A DNA stretch of 64,000 nucleotides from assembly GCA_034432795.1 (NCBI GenBank), contig DAOUBF010000003.1:1-64000 (forward strand). Reading direction: 5' to 3'. A program made the position numbers and the translations under genes. Within the stretch, counting starts at the first letter, position 1. Every line of letters begins with the position of its first letter. Below are positions 8,536 to 17,646 of the stretch, in pieces. The stretch comes from DAOUBF01 sp034432795. GTDB lineage: Bacteria > Chloroflexota > Anaerolineae > DSLN01. Under the pieces are notes generated by a model. The model was given only the letters and a program-made list of their open reading frames with translations, had not been told where the DNA came from and ran no database searches.

Positions 8536-8690
8536 GGCTGTGACTATCGTGGGTCCGCATAGCATAAGCGATTGCGGTGATGCATTGATGCCCCATAAGC
8601 GTATGAGTGGGATTCAGCTTCTAAATCTGACATGACGCTTTGCGCCGGGGCCTCGGATCAGGACGGGGAGCGAAAGGAGGACATGGCATT

Positions 8691-9566
8691 ATGAAGACCA
8701 TTGCGGTTGCCAACCAGAAAGGAGGGGTTGGGAAGACAACTACCGCTGTAAATCTGGCCCATGGCTTCGCGCTGCGGGGCTATGAGGTCTTGCTCATTGA
8801 TCTGGACCCGCAGGGCCATTGCTCTACAGCCCTGGGGCGCGACCCGGAACCGGGTGTGTTCAGGCTGCTGATCGCCGACTATTCTCTGAAGGATGTCGTG
8901 CGCACGACGGGGCGTCCACATTTGACCTTGCTCCCTGGCGATAAGCGCACCAGCACCGCGCACATCGCCCTGGTGGCAGAGGGGCGGCTGTCCCGCGACC
9001 TGCTGCTCAATATCCTCAGCCCGGCGGCGCGCACCGGTCTGGATGTCTGTGTGATTGACGTGGCCCCCTCGGTGAGCGGGCTTCAGGAGGCCGCATTGTA
9101 TGCCTCTGATCTGCTCATTATTCCCACCGGTTGCGATTATCTCTCTTTGCATGGTGTCAGTAGCATGATAGAGACCCTGCGGACGGTCAACAGCCAGGGC
9201 GGGTCCTGCCACATCGTGGGCATCCTCCCGACCTTTTATGACGATCAGACGCGAGAGAGCCGGGCCACGGTGGCCCGGCTTAAGGCCGATTTCGGCCTGG
9301 AGATGGTGCTCGCGCCCATTCACCGTACGACAGTGCTGAAGGAGTGTGCCTCACGGGGCAAGACCATCTTTGAGTATGCCCCGGAGGGCCGGGCCGTGCG
9401 CGAATATACCGGCCTGGTGGAGTGGGCCGAGGGCCAGTGTCGCCGGCTGACCACCAGCCGGGATGAGGCTGCGCTGCGCCAGCCCCTGGAGCCGATCGCT
9501 GCCCGGCCTCTCTCCCGCCTGAGCCGTCTGACAAATGCCTATTTGTCCGTAGCCAGCAGCCAATAG
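8691..9566 (+). CDS. Orphan ParA/Soj-type ATPase
   Basis: A 291-aa deviant-Walker ATPase. It has the ParA signature KGGVGKTTTAVNLA (residues about 11-24, with the signature Lys), switch I LIDLDPQGH and switch II VIDVAPS. Such proteins position chromosomes, plasmids or large complexes by nucleotide-dependent DNA binding. The start at 8691 follows AAAGGAGG by 10 bases; an upstream TTG is less likely. No parB, parS-like repeat or cargo gene is adjacent. The gene has its own promoter and a strong terminator, so it is a monocistronic orphan. A chromosome-partition role is possible but not shown by context. Confidence 0.88.
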   Translation: MKTIAVANQKGGVGKTTTAVNLAHGFALRGYEVLLIDLDPQGHCSTALGRDPEPGVFRLLIADYSLKDVVRTTGRPHLTLLPGDKRTSTAHIALVAEGRLSRDLLLNILSPAARTGLDVCVIDVAPSVSGLQEAALYASDLLIIPTGCDYLSLHGVSSMIETLRTVNSQGGSCHIVGILPTFYDDQTRESRATVARLKADFGLEMVLAPIHRTTVLKECASRGKTIFEYAPEGRAVREYTGLVEWAEGQCRRLTTSRDEAALRQPLEPIAARPLSRLSRLTNAYLSVASSQ

Positions 9567-9590
9567 CCTGTTGTCCGAGGTCAGGCCGCA

Positions 9591-9624
9591 GACCGGTGAG
9601 GCGTGGGCGCCTCACCGGTCTTTT
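9591..9624 (+). terminator. Strong intrinsic terminator after the ParA-like gene
   Basis: Perfect 13-bp stem (9591-9603 with 9608-9620), loop TGGG, followed by TTTTGCTGTTT. It begins 24 bases after the stop codon. Confidence 0.9.
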
Positions 9625-9679
9625 GCTGTTTGGGGGGCGGACAGGTGCCCATCGGGGCATGGGTAGCCCCATTAGCCCA

Positions 9680-9708
9680 TTGACCCCGCCCCCAGGCCGT
9701 CGCATAAT
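9680..9708 (+). promoter_or_regulatory. Possible promoter firing antisense to the next gene
   Basis: TTGACC (9680-9685), exactly 17 bp, CATAAT (9703-9708). Nothing on the plus strand follows except the 3' end of the minus-strand gene at 9762. Only a 38-codon frame begins inside it (ATG at 9707). Confidence 0.35.
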
Positions 9709-9761
9709 GGGATCTGAATTAGAAGCGGGCAACGCGCAGCACAAGGCAGCAGGAGGGGCGA

Positions 9762-11639
9762 TCACTCGCCTGCCTGCCACCGGGCGAAGACGAGCAGCCC
9801 GTTTGTTTTGTAGAGTTCGTTAATAACCGGATCATCCCAGCGCTGCACCAGGTGATAGCTGGTCTGGAACGCCGGGTCGGCCAGGAGGGTCTTGCGGCCA
9901 TAGACCTCCAGGATGACGACATAATCGGGGTGGGCGGCAGCGATGAGTGCAGGCGCGATGGCGAAATTACCGACATAAGCATCTGATGGCAGTGGGTAGT
10001 AGCGCGAGGCTTCGGGCGAGACCAGGCCGAGGGTATCTAGAATGCGCGCGCCGGTGGCATAGCCCAGCACGCCGATGTCGCCTGCGGCGATGGTCTGGCC
10101 GTCCAGGAGGTTGCCCTTTAGTGTGTGGGCAACATTGGCATAAAGCGCCTCCAGCCGGATGAAGGCCATGCGCGGCGCGGGGCGGTCCGGGCCGTGATCG
10201 GGGTGGAGCGCCCAGCCGTTCAGGCTCAGGCCAAAGAAGAGCGCGGTGATCACGGCGAACGCAGGGGCAGCCATCCGCTGCGTGCGTGGGCTGAAGGAGA
10301 GCATGTCCCGCAACAGCGCCCGGACACCGGCCAGGATGCCCAGGAAATAGAAGGGCAGGGGCGGCGCCCAGTACCAGCGGAAGATAAGCGGATTCGCCAC
10401 GACATAGGCGCTGACGTACAGCGCCGGATAGAGGAAGAGCGGCAGGCTGCGCGGGCAGCGGCGCACCAGCTCAATGGCGCCGACCAGGTAAAGCGTCAGA
10501 TAGACGATGAAGCCGATGAGCACCGGATAGCCGGGGATGGTCTCGTGTTCAAAGAAGGGCACGCTCAGCGTTTGCAGCCAGCTTGCCAGCGCCGCGGTAG
10601 GCGGCAGGCGATACGCGACCGATTTGGCGACGATGGACTGGCCCAGCGGGCTGCCGAAGTACACGGTAGCAAAGACCAGCCAGGGGGCGATGACGGCCAG
10701 GAAGAGCGCGGCTTCGGCCCAGGGCAGGCGGCGGAGAAGACGGAGAACAGAGGATAGAGGACGGAGGCTGGAGGACAGGGGGGGTTCATCCTTTCCCGGC
10801 CCCCGTAAGGTCATATCCAGCAAGGTAAGCGCGGGGGCGATCAGCGCATCGGGGCGGGTGAGGGTCGCCAGGCCGCCCAAAAAGGACGACAGCCGCGAGC
10901 GGTTAGCGATGTAAGCGTAGAAGGTGGCGATGAGCAGGAACGTGACCAGTGGCGTCTCCATGCCGCCGATGGCAAAAGTCACGCCCATCGGGGCGACAGC
11001 CCACAACAGGCCCAACACCATGCCGAAGAGGCGGCTGCCGCTCAGGGCCTGGCCCAGATGGTACAACAGGACGACCGATAGCCCCTCCAGCAGGGCATTG
11101 AGAATAAGCGCCAGAGAGGGGTAGTCGCCGCTGTTCAGCAGGCGGGACAGCCCGGCCAGGAGGAGCGTGTACAGTGGCGTGGTCGTGCCCAGGACGTGCT
11201 CACCGGGGTTGTAGACGAAGCCCAGGCCGACGACCAGGTTGCGGGCATAGCGGAAGGTGATGAAGGCATCGTCAATGGTGCGTGGCCCCGGCACAAGCCG
11301 CGCCACGACAGCGAAGAAGAAAAGAGACCAGGGCAGGACATGGGCTGCCACCCTGAGCCGTAGCCCTGAGCGTAGCGAAGGGAAAGTGAAGGGTCTCACC
11401 CCCTTGACGGGGATAGAGATTCCCCCCTTACCCCCTTCGCCCCCTCTCCCCCCAGTACCGGGCTTCAGCCCGGTTCGGGAGAGGGGGGTGGGGGTGAGGG
11501 CCATATCCCCCTCCTCCCTTGTGGGGGAGGGAACGTGCCCATTCCCCCCCTTGTGGGGGAGGGCCGGGGTGGGGGGAGATGCTTCGCCCGACTCAGCATG
11601 ATGAGACATTGGATTGACCTGCGCTTTCACTGTTTGCAT
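9762..11639 (-). CDS. GT-C/GT39-like multi-pass glycosyltransferase
   Basis: A polytopic protein of up to 625 aa. The GT-C acidic motif is in the first periplasmic loop (IDDAFITFRYARNLVVG, then YNPGEHVLGTTTPLY), as in arabinofuranosyl- and mannosyltransferases that use polyprenyl-phosphate sugars. About ten hydrophobic segments and a C-terminal soluble region follow. The first 96 residues of the longest frame are translated short repeats (PPTPALPHKGG, PLSRTGLKPGTGG, FPSLRSGLRL) and leave only 14 bases to the divergent gene. The real start may therefore be the GTG at 11351 (529 aa). A further GGACGGAGG-type repeat is read in frame near residues 282-300. Substrate unknown. Confidence 0.8.
   Translation of the reverse strand: MQTVKAQVNPMSHHAESGEASPPTPALPHKGGNGHVPSPTREEGDMALTPTPLSRTGLKPGTGGRGGEGGKGGISIPVKGVRPFTFPSLRSGLRLRVAAHVLPWSLFFFAVVARLVPGPRTIDDAFITFRYARNLVVGLGFVYNPGEHVLGTTTPLYTLLLAGLSRLLNSGDYPSLALILNALLEGLSVVLLYHLGQALSGSRLFGMVLGLLWAVAPMGVTFAIGGMETPLVTFLLIATFYAYIANRSRLSSFLGGLATLTRPDALIAPALTLLDMTLRGPGKDEPPLSSSLRPLSSVLRLLRRLPWAEAALFLAVIAPWLVFATVYFGSPLGQSIVAKSVAYRLPPTAALASWLQTLSVPFFEHETIPGYPVLIGFIVYLTLYLVGAIELVRRCPRSLPLFLYPALYVSAYVVANPLIFRWYWAPPLPFYFLGILAGVRALLRDMLSFSPRTQRMAAPAFAVITALFFGLSLNGWALHPDHGPDRPAPRMAFIRLEALYANVAHTLKGNLLDGQTIAAGDIGVLGYATGARILDTLGLVSPEASRYYPLPSDAYVGNFAIAPALIAAAHPDYVVILEVYGRKTLLADPAFQTSYHLVQRWDDPVINELYKTNGLLVFARWQAGE
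11357..11582. repeat. Compound repeat island (four repeat families)
   Basis: In order: CCTGAGC(C)GTAGCCCTGAGCGTAGCGAAGGG (11353-11381 region), G/C-tract palindromes (11421-11450), a CAGTACCGGGCTTCAGCCCGGTTC element (about 11453-11476) and three further copies of GTGGGGGAGGG-like units to 11577. It overlaps the doubtful N-terminus of the minus-strand gene. Confidence 0.75.
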
Positions 11640-11653
11640 TATGGCGGGTGGGT

Positions 11654-13282
11654 ATGGCCAGCGACAATAGCGTAATAGTCCTAAGGACAGCCATCCGCAG
11701 GCCCTGGGCGCTGGGCCGCCGGGCCTTCCTGCCCGCCACCCTGGTCGCCGCGCTGATCCTGCGCGGGCTGATCCTGGCCGCCGATGCCGTGCCCTTCAAC
11801 GCGGACGAGGCGGTGGTGGCGCTCATGGCGAAGCACATCCTGGCCGGGGAGCGCCCGGTCTTCTTCTACGGCCAGGCGTACATGGGCAGCCTGGATGCCT
11901 GGCTGGTGGCCCTGGCCTTTGTGCTTATGGGGCCGTCGGTCATGGCCGTCCGGGCCGTGCAGACTGTGCTGTACATGGGGCTGATCGCCACGACGTATCT
12001 CCTGGGGCGGCGCTTGCTGCGGGAGGAGTGGGCGGCGCGGGCGGCGGCGCTGGTCATCGCCTGCCCGCCCGTCCTGCTCACATTGTACACGACGGCCTCG
12101 CTGGGCGGCTATGGCGAAACGCTGCTCCTGGGCACCATCCTGCTCCTGCTCGGCCACCGCCTGGCGCATGAAGACCGGGATCGACCGGGGCGCTGGCTGC
12201 TGTTCGGGCTTCTGGCCGGGCTGGGCTTCTGGACGTTTGGCCTGATCCTGGTTTACCTGGTGCCCCTGGCGGCCTTTCTGCTGGTGCGGGGGCTATGGCG
12301 GCAGTGGAAGGCTGCTTTGTTAGCCGGGATAGGCTTCCTGGTCGGGGGTAGCCCCTGGTGGGAGTATGTGCTGACGCATGGGGCGGTGGCTCTCCATGAG
12401 TTGGGCGGCTCGGCGATTGCGGGGGCGTCGTCCGCCGGGCCGCTGGAGAACGCCCTGGTGCACACGGTGAATCTGGTGCTCTTCGGCCTGCCCGCCCTGG
12501 CCGGGCTGCGACCGCCCTGGTCGGTAGAGGCCATCCTGCCGCTGCTGGCCGTCCCGGCGCTGGTCATCTGGCTGCGGGTGGGTGTATTCATGGTGGCACA
12601 GCTACGCTTACGGTCGGCCTGGGCGGAGGGCGCCTGGCCGCTGCTGGTGGGGGTATGCGCCACGCTTATCACCGCGTTCATCCTGACGCCCTTTGGCGCC
12701 GACCCCAGCGGGCGCTACTTCCTGCCGCTGTACGCGCCGCTGGCGCTAGGGCTGGGTGCGCTGCTCTCGCGGGTGCGCGCCACCCGGCCAGGGCTGGCCT
12801 GGGTTGGGCTGGTGGTGGTCCTGGGCTACAACCTGGCAGGCAACGTCTGGGCGGTAGCACATAACCCGCCTGGCCTGACGACGCAGTTTGACCCCATCAG
12901 CCAGCTTACGCCCAACCGCGAGCAGGAGTTGGTGGATTTCCTGCTGGCGCACGGCGGGGCGCGCGGCTATAGCAACTACTGGGTGACGTTCCCCATCGCC
13001 TTCCTGTCGGATGAGCGCGTCATCCTCTCGGCGGAACTACCCTACAAAGCCGATCTGCGCTATACGCCCCGCGACAACCGCTATGCACCCTACAGGGAGG
13101 CAGTCCAGGCCAGCCCGACAGCCGTCTATGTCACGACCAATCACCCGCCGTTGGATGCGCGCATCCGCGAACGGCTGCACGCGCTCGGCGTGACATTCAA
13201 AGAACACCAGATCGGCTCGTATCATATTTTCTACGATCTCTCGCGGAAGGTGTTGCCGGATGCACTTGGGATCTATCGTTAA
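11654..13282 (+). CDS. GT-C/GT39-like multi-pass glycosyltransferase
   Basis: A 542-aa membrane protein. After a basic N-terminus comes a hydrophobic segment (about 27-46) and a loop with the GT-C acidic motif NADEAVVALMAKHIL. Then YGQAYMGSLDAWLVA and roughly ten more hydrophobic segments follow, with a C-terminal soluble part of about 130 residues. This layout matches the PMT/ArnT-like superfamily that moves sugars from polyprenyl-phosphate carriers outside the membrane. ATG at 11654 is preferred over GTG at 11648 because GGGTGGG precedes it closely. It is first of a nine-gene co-directional block and overlaps the next gene by 23 bases. Confidence 0.78.
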   Translation: MASDNSVIVLRTAIRRPWALGRRAFLPATLVAALILRGLILAADAVPFNADEAVVALMAKHILAGERPVFFYGQAYMGSLDAWLVALAFVLMGPSVMAVRAVQTVLYMGLIATTYLLGRRLLREEWAARAAALVIACPPVLLTLYTTASLGGYGETLLLGTILLLLGHRLAHEDRDRPGRWLLFGLLAGLGFWTFGLILVYLVPLAAFLLVRGLWRQWKAALLAGIGFLVGGSPWWEYVLTHGAVALHELGGSAIAGASSAGPLENALVHTVNLVLFGLPALAGLRPPWSVEAILPLLAVPALVIWLRVGVFMVAQLRLRSAWAEGAWPLLVGVCATLITAFILTPFGADPSGRYFLPLYAPLALGLGALLSRVRATRPGLAWVGLVVVLGYNLAGNVWAVAHNPPGLTTQFDPISQLTPNREQELVDFLLAHGGARGYSNYWVTFPIAFLSDERVILSAELPYKADLRYTPRDNRYAPYREAVQASPTAVYVTTNHPPLDARIRERLHALGVTFKEHQIGSYHIFYDLSRKVLPDALGIYR

Positions 13283-14873
13283 TCGGCCTGTAACCTCTCC
13301 CCCATCTCCGTCCCTCGCAGGGGAGGGGGGCCAGGGGGTCAGGGCCTTCGCCCTGAATACCCATCAGGTGCTGACCCTCGTGCTGTTCATCGCCTTGTTC
13401 ACCATGGCGGTGCGCGTGCCGCTGGATACAGACACCTGGTGGCATCTGCGCAGCGGCCAGTATATTGTAGAGACACGCAGTATCCCGCGCACCGACCCGT
13501 TTTCGTTCACCAAGGCGGGTGCGCCCTGGATTGACCAGAGCTGGCTGGCGCAGGTGCTGCTGTATGGGGTCAGCCGCTGGGCCGGGGTGCCGGGGCTGGC
13601 CATTCTGGTGGCTGTGCTGGTGGTGCTGGCCTTCGCCTTCGTCTATTGGCAGTGCGAGGGCGACCGCTTCCTGCGGGCGTTCACGCTTATCCTGGCGGCG
13701 ACGGTCTCCGGCGCAATCTGGGCGGCGCGGCCCCAGATGTTCTCGTTCGTGCTGACGGCGGTCGTCGGTTATGTGCTGTATCGCTATAAGCGGAGTGGCC
13801 TGACCTCTCCCCCTTCCCTACCAGGGAAGGGGGCCGGGGGGGTGGGGTTACTCTGGCTGCCGCCCATTTTCCTGCTGTGGGTCAACCTGCACGCGGGCTA
13901 CGCGGCCGGGTTCATCCTCATCGGCTGCTATCTCGTGGGCGAGGTCGCCAACCGGCTGTTGGAGCAGCGCGATGTGCCCGCGCTCTCCTGGCGCGACATC
14001 GGCAGGCTGGCCGGGGTCGCTGCCTTGAGCGCGCTGGTCATCCCACTCAATCCGAACGGGGCACAGATGCTGCTGTATCCGTTCAAGACGGTGAACATCG
14101 GTGTGCTCCAGGATTTCATCCAGGAGTGGGCTTCGCCCAACTTCCACGAGCTTTTCCAGCAGCCGTTCATCTGGCTGCTCCTGGCCGTGGTCGTGGCGCT
14201 GGGGCTGTCGCGCCGCGCCGCCGACATTACCGATCTGCTCCTGGTGAGTGTGTTCGCCTATATGGGGCTGCTCGCCGGGCGCAATGTGGCCTTGTTCGCG
14301 CTCGTGGCCGCGCCGGTTGTGGTGCGCTATGGCGACGCGGCGCTGCGCGAACTCCGCCGTGAACGGCTGGCGCGGCTCGGTATCCTGCGCCCCCGGCCCA
14401 TGCCGAGGCTGGCGCCCGCGCTGAAAGTGGTGAACTGGCTGATCGTCCTGCTCATCACTGCGGCGGCGGGGGCCAAGATATGGATGGCCTTGCAACCGGC
14501 GGTGGTTGATCAGGCCCTGGCCGCGACCGTGCCGCTGCGCGCCGCTGAATATCTGCACGAGCAGCGCCCGCCGGGGCCGATGTTCAACAGCTACAACTGG
14601 GGCGGCTTCCTGATCTGGGCGCTGTATCCCGATTACCGCGTCTTTGTGGATGGCCGCACCGACCTGTACGACGACGCCTTTCTGCGCGACTATCTAAAGG
14701 TGGTCATGGCCCGGCCCGGCTGGGAGGTGGTGCTGGCGCGCTATGGGGTCAACCTGATCGTGATTGAACGTGAGAGTGTGCTGGCAACGTTCCTGGAGAG
14801 CGGGGGGGCTGGCGGCTGGCGGCTGGCCTACAGCGACGACCAGGCGGCGGTCTTCGTGCGAGAGGGGCGATGA
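13260..14873 (+). CDS. Multi-pass GT-C-like membrane protein
   Basis: A 537-aa protein with an acidic first-loop motif (DTDTWWHLRSGQYIVETR) found in many predicted GT-C enzymes, about ten hydrophobic segments, and a C-terminal soluble stretch containing SYNWGGFLIWALYPDYRVFVDGR. AAGGTG lies 9 bases before the ATG, which is inside the previous gene. Two G/C-tract palindromes are translated in frame: residues about 13-28 (SPPSPSLAGEGGQGV) just after the start, and about 181-196 (TSPPSLPGKGAGGVG) in a loop between hydrophobic segments. The stop overlaps the next start (ATGA). Role inferred only from topology and neighbours. Confidence 0.72.
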   Translation: MHLGSIVNRPVTSPPSPSLAGEGGQGVRAFALNTHQVLTLVLFIALFTMAVRVPLDTDTWWHLRSGQYIVETRSIPRTDPFSFTKAGAPWIDQSWLAQVLLYGVSRWAGVPGLAILVAVLVVLAFAFVYWQCEGDRFLRAFTLILAATVSGAIWAARPQMFSFVLTAVVGYVLYRYKRSGLTSPPSLPGKGAGGVGLLWLPPIFLLWVNLHAGYAAGFILIGCYLVGEVANRLLEQRDVPALSWRDIGRLAGVAALSALVIPLNPNGAQMLLYPFKTVNIGVLQDFIQEWASPNFHELFQQPFIWLLLAVVVALGLSRRAADITDLLLVSVFAYMGLLAGRNVALFALVAAPVVVRYGDAALRELRRERLARLGILRPRPMPRLAPALKVVNWLIVLLITAAAGAKIWMALQPAVVDQALAATVPLRAAEYLHEQRPPGPMFNSYNWGGFLIWALYPDYRVFVDGRTDLYDDAFLRDYLKVVMARPGWEVVLARYGVNLIVIERESVLATFLESGGAGGWRLAYSDDQAAVFVREGR

Positions 14874-16615
14874 GCTATCGGGCGTTAGGGGAACTTAGCG
14901 GTGTAGGCCGGCTTTCCATAGCCGGCGCACACCTACGGCGACTATGGAAAGCCGCCCTACAAGGCAGGGGTTTCCTCCGCGCTCCCGGCGTCATCATTAG
15001 TCTGGGCATGATACTATGGGCCAGCCTGCCGTACCTGGTGGGCTATGCCCTCTCGTCACAGGAGTGGCGTTTTGGGGGATCGTTCATCTACCCACAGGAT
15101 GGCTATTCGTATCTGGCCAAAATGCGCCAGGGGGCGGCAGGCGCCTGGCTGGCCCACCTGCCCTACACCAGCGAAGCCCACGCGCCTGCGCCGGTGTGGA
15201 TGCTATATCCCCTGCTGGGGAAGCTGGCTGTCTTGACCGGCCTCTCCTTTGAGGGGATGTACCACCTGGCGCGGCTGGCCGGGGGGCTGGCGCTGCTGGC
15301 GGCGCTGGGGCTGTTTCTGCGGGCCTTTGTCCCCCATCGCGCCTGGCGGCAATTCGCTTTTATCCTCATTGTCGTGAGCGGCGGCCTGGGTTGGCTGCTG
15401 AGCGCCCTGTCCCCCAAGTATATCCCCCTGGAATTGCTCGCGCCGCATCTGTATATCTTCGCCATGCTCTACAGCCCGCCGCACATGAGTCTGGGCGTGG
15501 CGGTGCTGCTGCTGATGTTCGTGGGGCTGCGGGGGCTGGTTGAGGCCCTCACCCTCGGCCCATCTCCTGTAGCTACGGGAGAGGGGGGATCAGGTCGTGT
15601 TTCTTTCTCTCTCCCACAGCGTGGGAGAGGGGTGGCCGGAGGCTGGGGTAAGGGTTGGGTCGTCGGCCTGCTCGGCGTGGCGCTGGCCTTCATCCGCCCG
15701 GAGACTGTGCCCATCTTCTGGGGCGTGCTCACCATCTATCTGATTGCGCTTATGGGGGTGAGGCAGGTTGCGCCCCTCCGGTCTACTATCCGCCGCCTGC
15801 TGCCCATTGCCCTTGGCCTGCCTGTTTTGGGGGTTGTCTATGTAGTGGTGATGCTCAATCCGGCCTTCCGGGCGTGGATGGCGCAGAACCCGTTTCCGGC
15901 GCCACTGCCGCAGGACCTGGCGCTGGGGCTGGCGCCGCTATTGCTCTTTGGCTTGCTGGCGCTGCGTGGGCGGCGCTGGTGGCGCGGGGCAGGATTGCTG
16001 GTCACCGTCTGGGCGCTAGGGATGCCTGTGCTGGCCTACCTGCCGGTCGGCTCCCAATCGCGCCTACTCAGCGGCATCGTCATCCCCTGGGGCGTCCTGG
16101 CCAGCGAGGGCTGGCTGCGTGTTATCCGGCCAGCGTTACGGCGTCCCTGGCGGCGCCGGGCCACCGTGCTCTGGGTTGGGGTCTCGGCCCTCTCCGCTCT
16201 GTGGTTTATCCTGCTGGCCGGGCTGTATGTGGGCACGCGCCCGGCGGACCTGTTTTATGCACCTGCGGCGCAGGAGGTGGCCGCCTGGTTGACGGCGCAC
16301 GCGCCCGATCAGCCCGTGCTCTCCGCCTGGCGGACGGGCAACCTGCTGGCGGCGCAGGGGACGGTGCGCGTGTTTCTCGGTCACCCCATTGAGACGCTGG
16401 ACTATGCTGCCAAAGCCGCCGATGTGGAACGCTTCTTCCAGGCGACGACGCCCGCCGCGGAACGCCTGGCTCTGTTGCAGCGCTATGGGATCGGCTACGT
16501 TGTCTACGGGCCATGGGAGCGGGAACTGGGCGCGTTTGACCCGGCGAACGCACCGGAACTGCGGCGGGTGTTCGCTTTAGGGGAGTACGCACTATACAAG
16601 GTTGCGTCGCCGTGA
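14870..16615 (+). CDS. Multi-pass GT-C-like membrane protein with two translated repeats
   Basis: A 581-aa polytopic protein; the acidic loop motif is YPQDGYSYLAKMRQG. The N-terminus carries a translated copy of the GGCTATGGAAAGCCGCC repeat (residues about 10-32, including LRRLWKAALQG). A G/C-tract palindrome pair (15544-15655) gives an in-frame stretch of about 37 residues rich in Gly/Pro/Arg near residue 225, between two hydrophobic segments. ATGA overlap with the upstream gene and GTGA overlap with the downstream gene point to translational coupling. The C-terminal 120 residues are soluble. No substrate can be named. Confidence 0.7.
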   Translation: MSYRALGELSGVGRLSIAGAHLRRLWKAALQGRGFLRAPGVIISLGMILWASLPYLVGYALSSQEWRFGGSFIYPQDGYSYLAKMRQGAAGAWLAHLPYTSEAHAPAPVWMLYPLLGKLAVLTGLSFEGMYHLARLAGGLALLAALGLFLRAFVPHRAWRQFAFILIVVSGGLGWLLSALSPKYIPLELLAPHLYIFAMLYSPPHMSLGVAVLLLMFVGLRGLVEALTLGPSPVATGEGGSGRVSFSLPQRGRGVAGGWGKGWVVGLLGVALAFIRPETVPIFWGVLTIYLIALMGVRQVAPLRSTIRRLLPIALGLPVLGVVYVVVMLNPAFRAWMAQNPFPAPLPQDLALGLAPLLLFGLLALRGRRWWRGAGLLVTVWALGMPVLAYLPVGSQSRLLSGIVIPWGVLASEGWLRVIRPALRRPWRRRATVLWVGVSALSALWFILLAGLYVGTRPADLFYAPAAQEVAAWLTAHAPDQPVLSAWRTGNLLAAQGTVRVFLGHPIETLDYAAKAADVERFFQATTPAAERLALLQRYGIGYVVYGPWERELGAFDPANAPELRRVFALGEYALYKVASP

Positions 16616-17550
16616 AGAAGGAATTTACGTCCCAGATGGGTCTAAGCATTTTGGGCACACGAAAAGCTCAACTGTTTCTACGTTGGGCTGGGGACTTCTT
16701 GACTTCCATCCTCCCTGACCAGGCAGCGTTACAACATAGCCTCAAAACCCACGCTATGATCCTCCTGGGGGGCATCCTGTTAGCTCCACTTGTTGGCCAA
16801 CTCCCGATGCTAGGTTGGGATTGGTTCTTCGTCTACTACGGTCATAATCCAGATGCGAGCAGGATGTACCCTCCATTTGCCAGGCTCTTCATTAAGCTAT
16901 TTACCTGGATGGATTGGCGTCAGTCTCTTGGTCTGCTGAATGCACTTACTCTGATGACCCTCGCCGTCGCCACCTGGCAGCAGGGCAGACGGTATAGTTC
17001 GATCCTATTGGCGCTTCTCACCCCGCCGGTTGTGTTTCTCCTCTGGATTGGACATGCTGACGCACTGGTGCTGCTTGGCGCTTTGACCGGCATCATCCCT
17101 CTCGCGCTGATCAAGCCGAATATTACATTCTGGAGCTTATTAAGAAGCAGGGCTTACATTGCTTGGACAGCTATATTTATAGTGGCTACCCTCATCCTAT
17201 GGCCGTCTTGGCCTGCCAGGATGCTCATGGCCAGTCTAACCCATGAAGCGGCATTTGGATGGATCGTCACGGGCTGGCCTGTGGCACTACTTGGGCTGGT
17301 GTTGCTACTTGGTGCGGGCAACGACCCTTACCGTCTCATGGCCTCCGGTGCTCTAGTAAGTCCCTATCTAATGCCTTACCATATGGCGGTACTGGTTCCT
17401 GTCATAGGAAAGGTGCATGGATATAGGCGGTTATTAATCTGGGGTTCAACTTGGTTGCTGGTGCTGGGTGTGGGGATAGGGGGATGGGCTAAGTATCTGA
17501 ATCTTGTCTTTCCAAATTATGGCATATGCTTTAACGCACACGCTGGCTGA
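16612..17550 (+). CDS. Multi-pass membrane protein, reduced GT87-like
   Basis: A 312-aa membrane protein with about eight hydrophobic segments and a GTG start overlapping the previous stop (GTGA). It has a tyrosine-rich WDWFFVYYGHNPDASRMYPPF loop and ALIKPNITFW, which recalls the ATIKPQV motif of the GT87 genes downstream, so it may be a short or diverged relative. Base composition is clearly lower in G+C than in the genes on both sides, and it contains none of the short repeats found in its neighbours. Both suggest separate ancestry. Function unknown. Confidence 0.65.
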   Translation: MKKEFTSQMGLSILGTRKAQLFLRWAGDFLTSILPDQAALQHSLKTHAMILLGGILLAPLVGQLPMLGWDWFFVYYGHNPDASRMYPPFARLFIKLFTWMDWRQSLGLLNALTLMTLAVATWQQGRRYSSILLALLTPPVVFLLWIGHADALVLLGALTGIIPLALIKPNITFWSLLRSRAYIAWTAIFIVATLILWPSWPARMLMASLTHEAAFGWIVTGWPVALLGLVLLLGAGNDPYRLMASGALVSPYLMPYHMAVLVPVIGKVHGYRRLLIWGSTWLLVLGVGIGGWAKYLNLVFPNYGICFNAHAG

Positions 17551-17646
17551 CTACAAGGCTAACGTGAGGTATCTGGCTAACTTGGCCAACCGGCGCTTAG
17601 GTGCGATATTGCCTAAAGCCCTTGAGAGAGTTTAGGAGGATGGGTT

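Noticed and set aside
8453..8690. Replication origin next to the ParA-like gene
   Set aside because: A/T-rich, but no DnaA-box (TTATCCACA-like) cluster, and no dnaA, dnaN, gidB or parB nearby.
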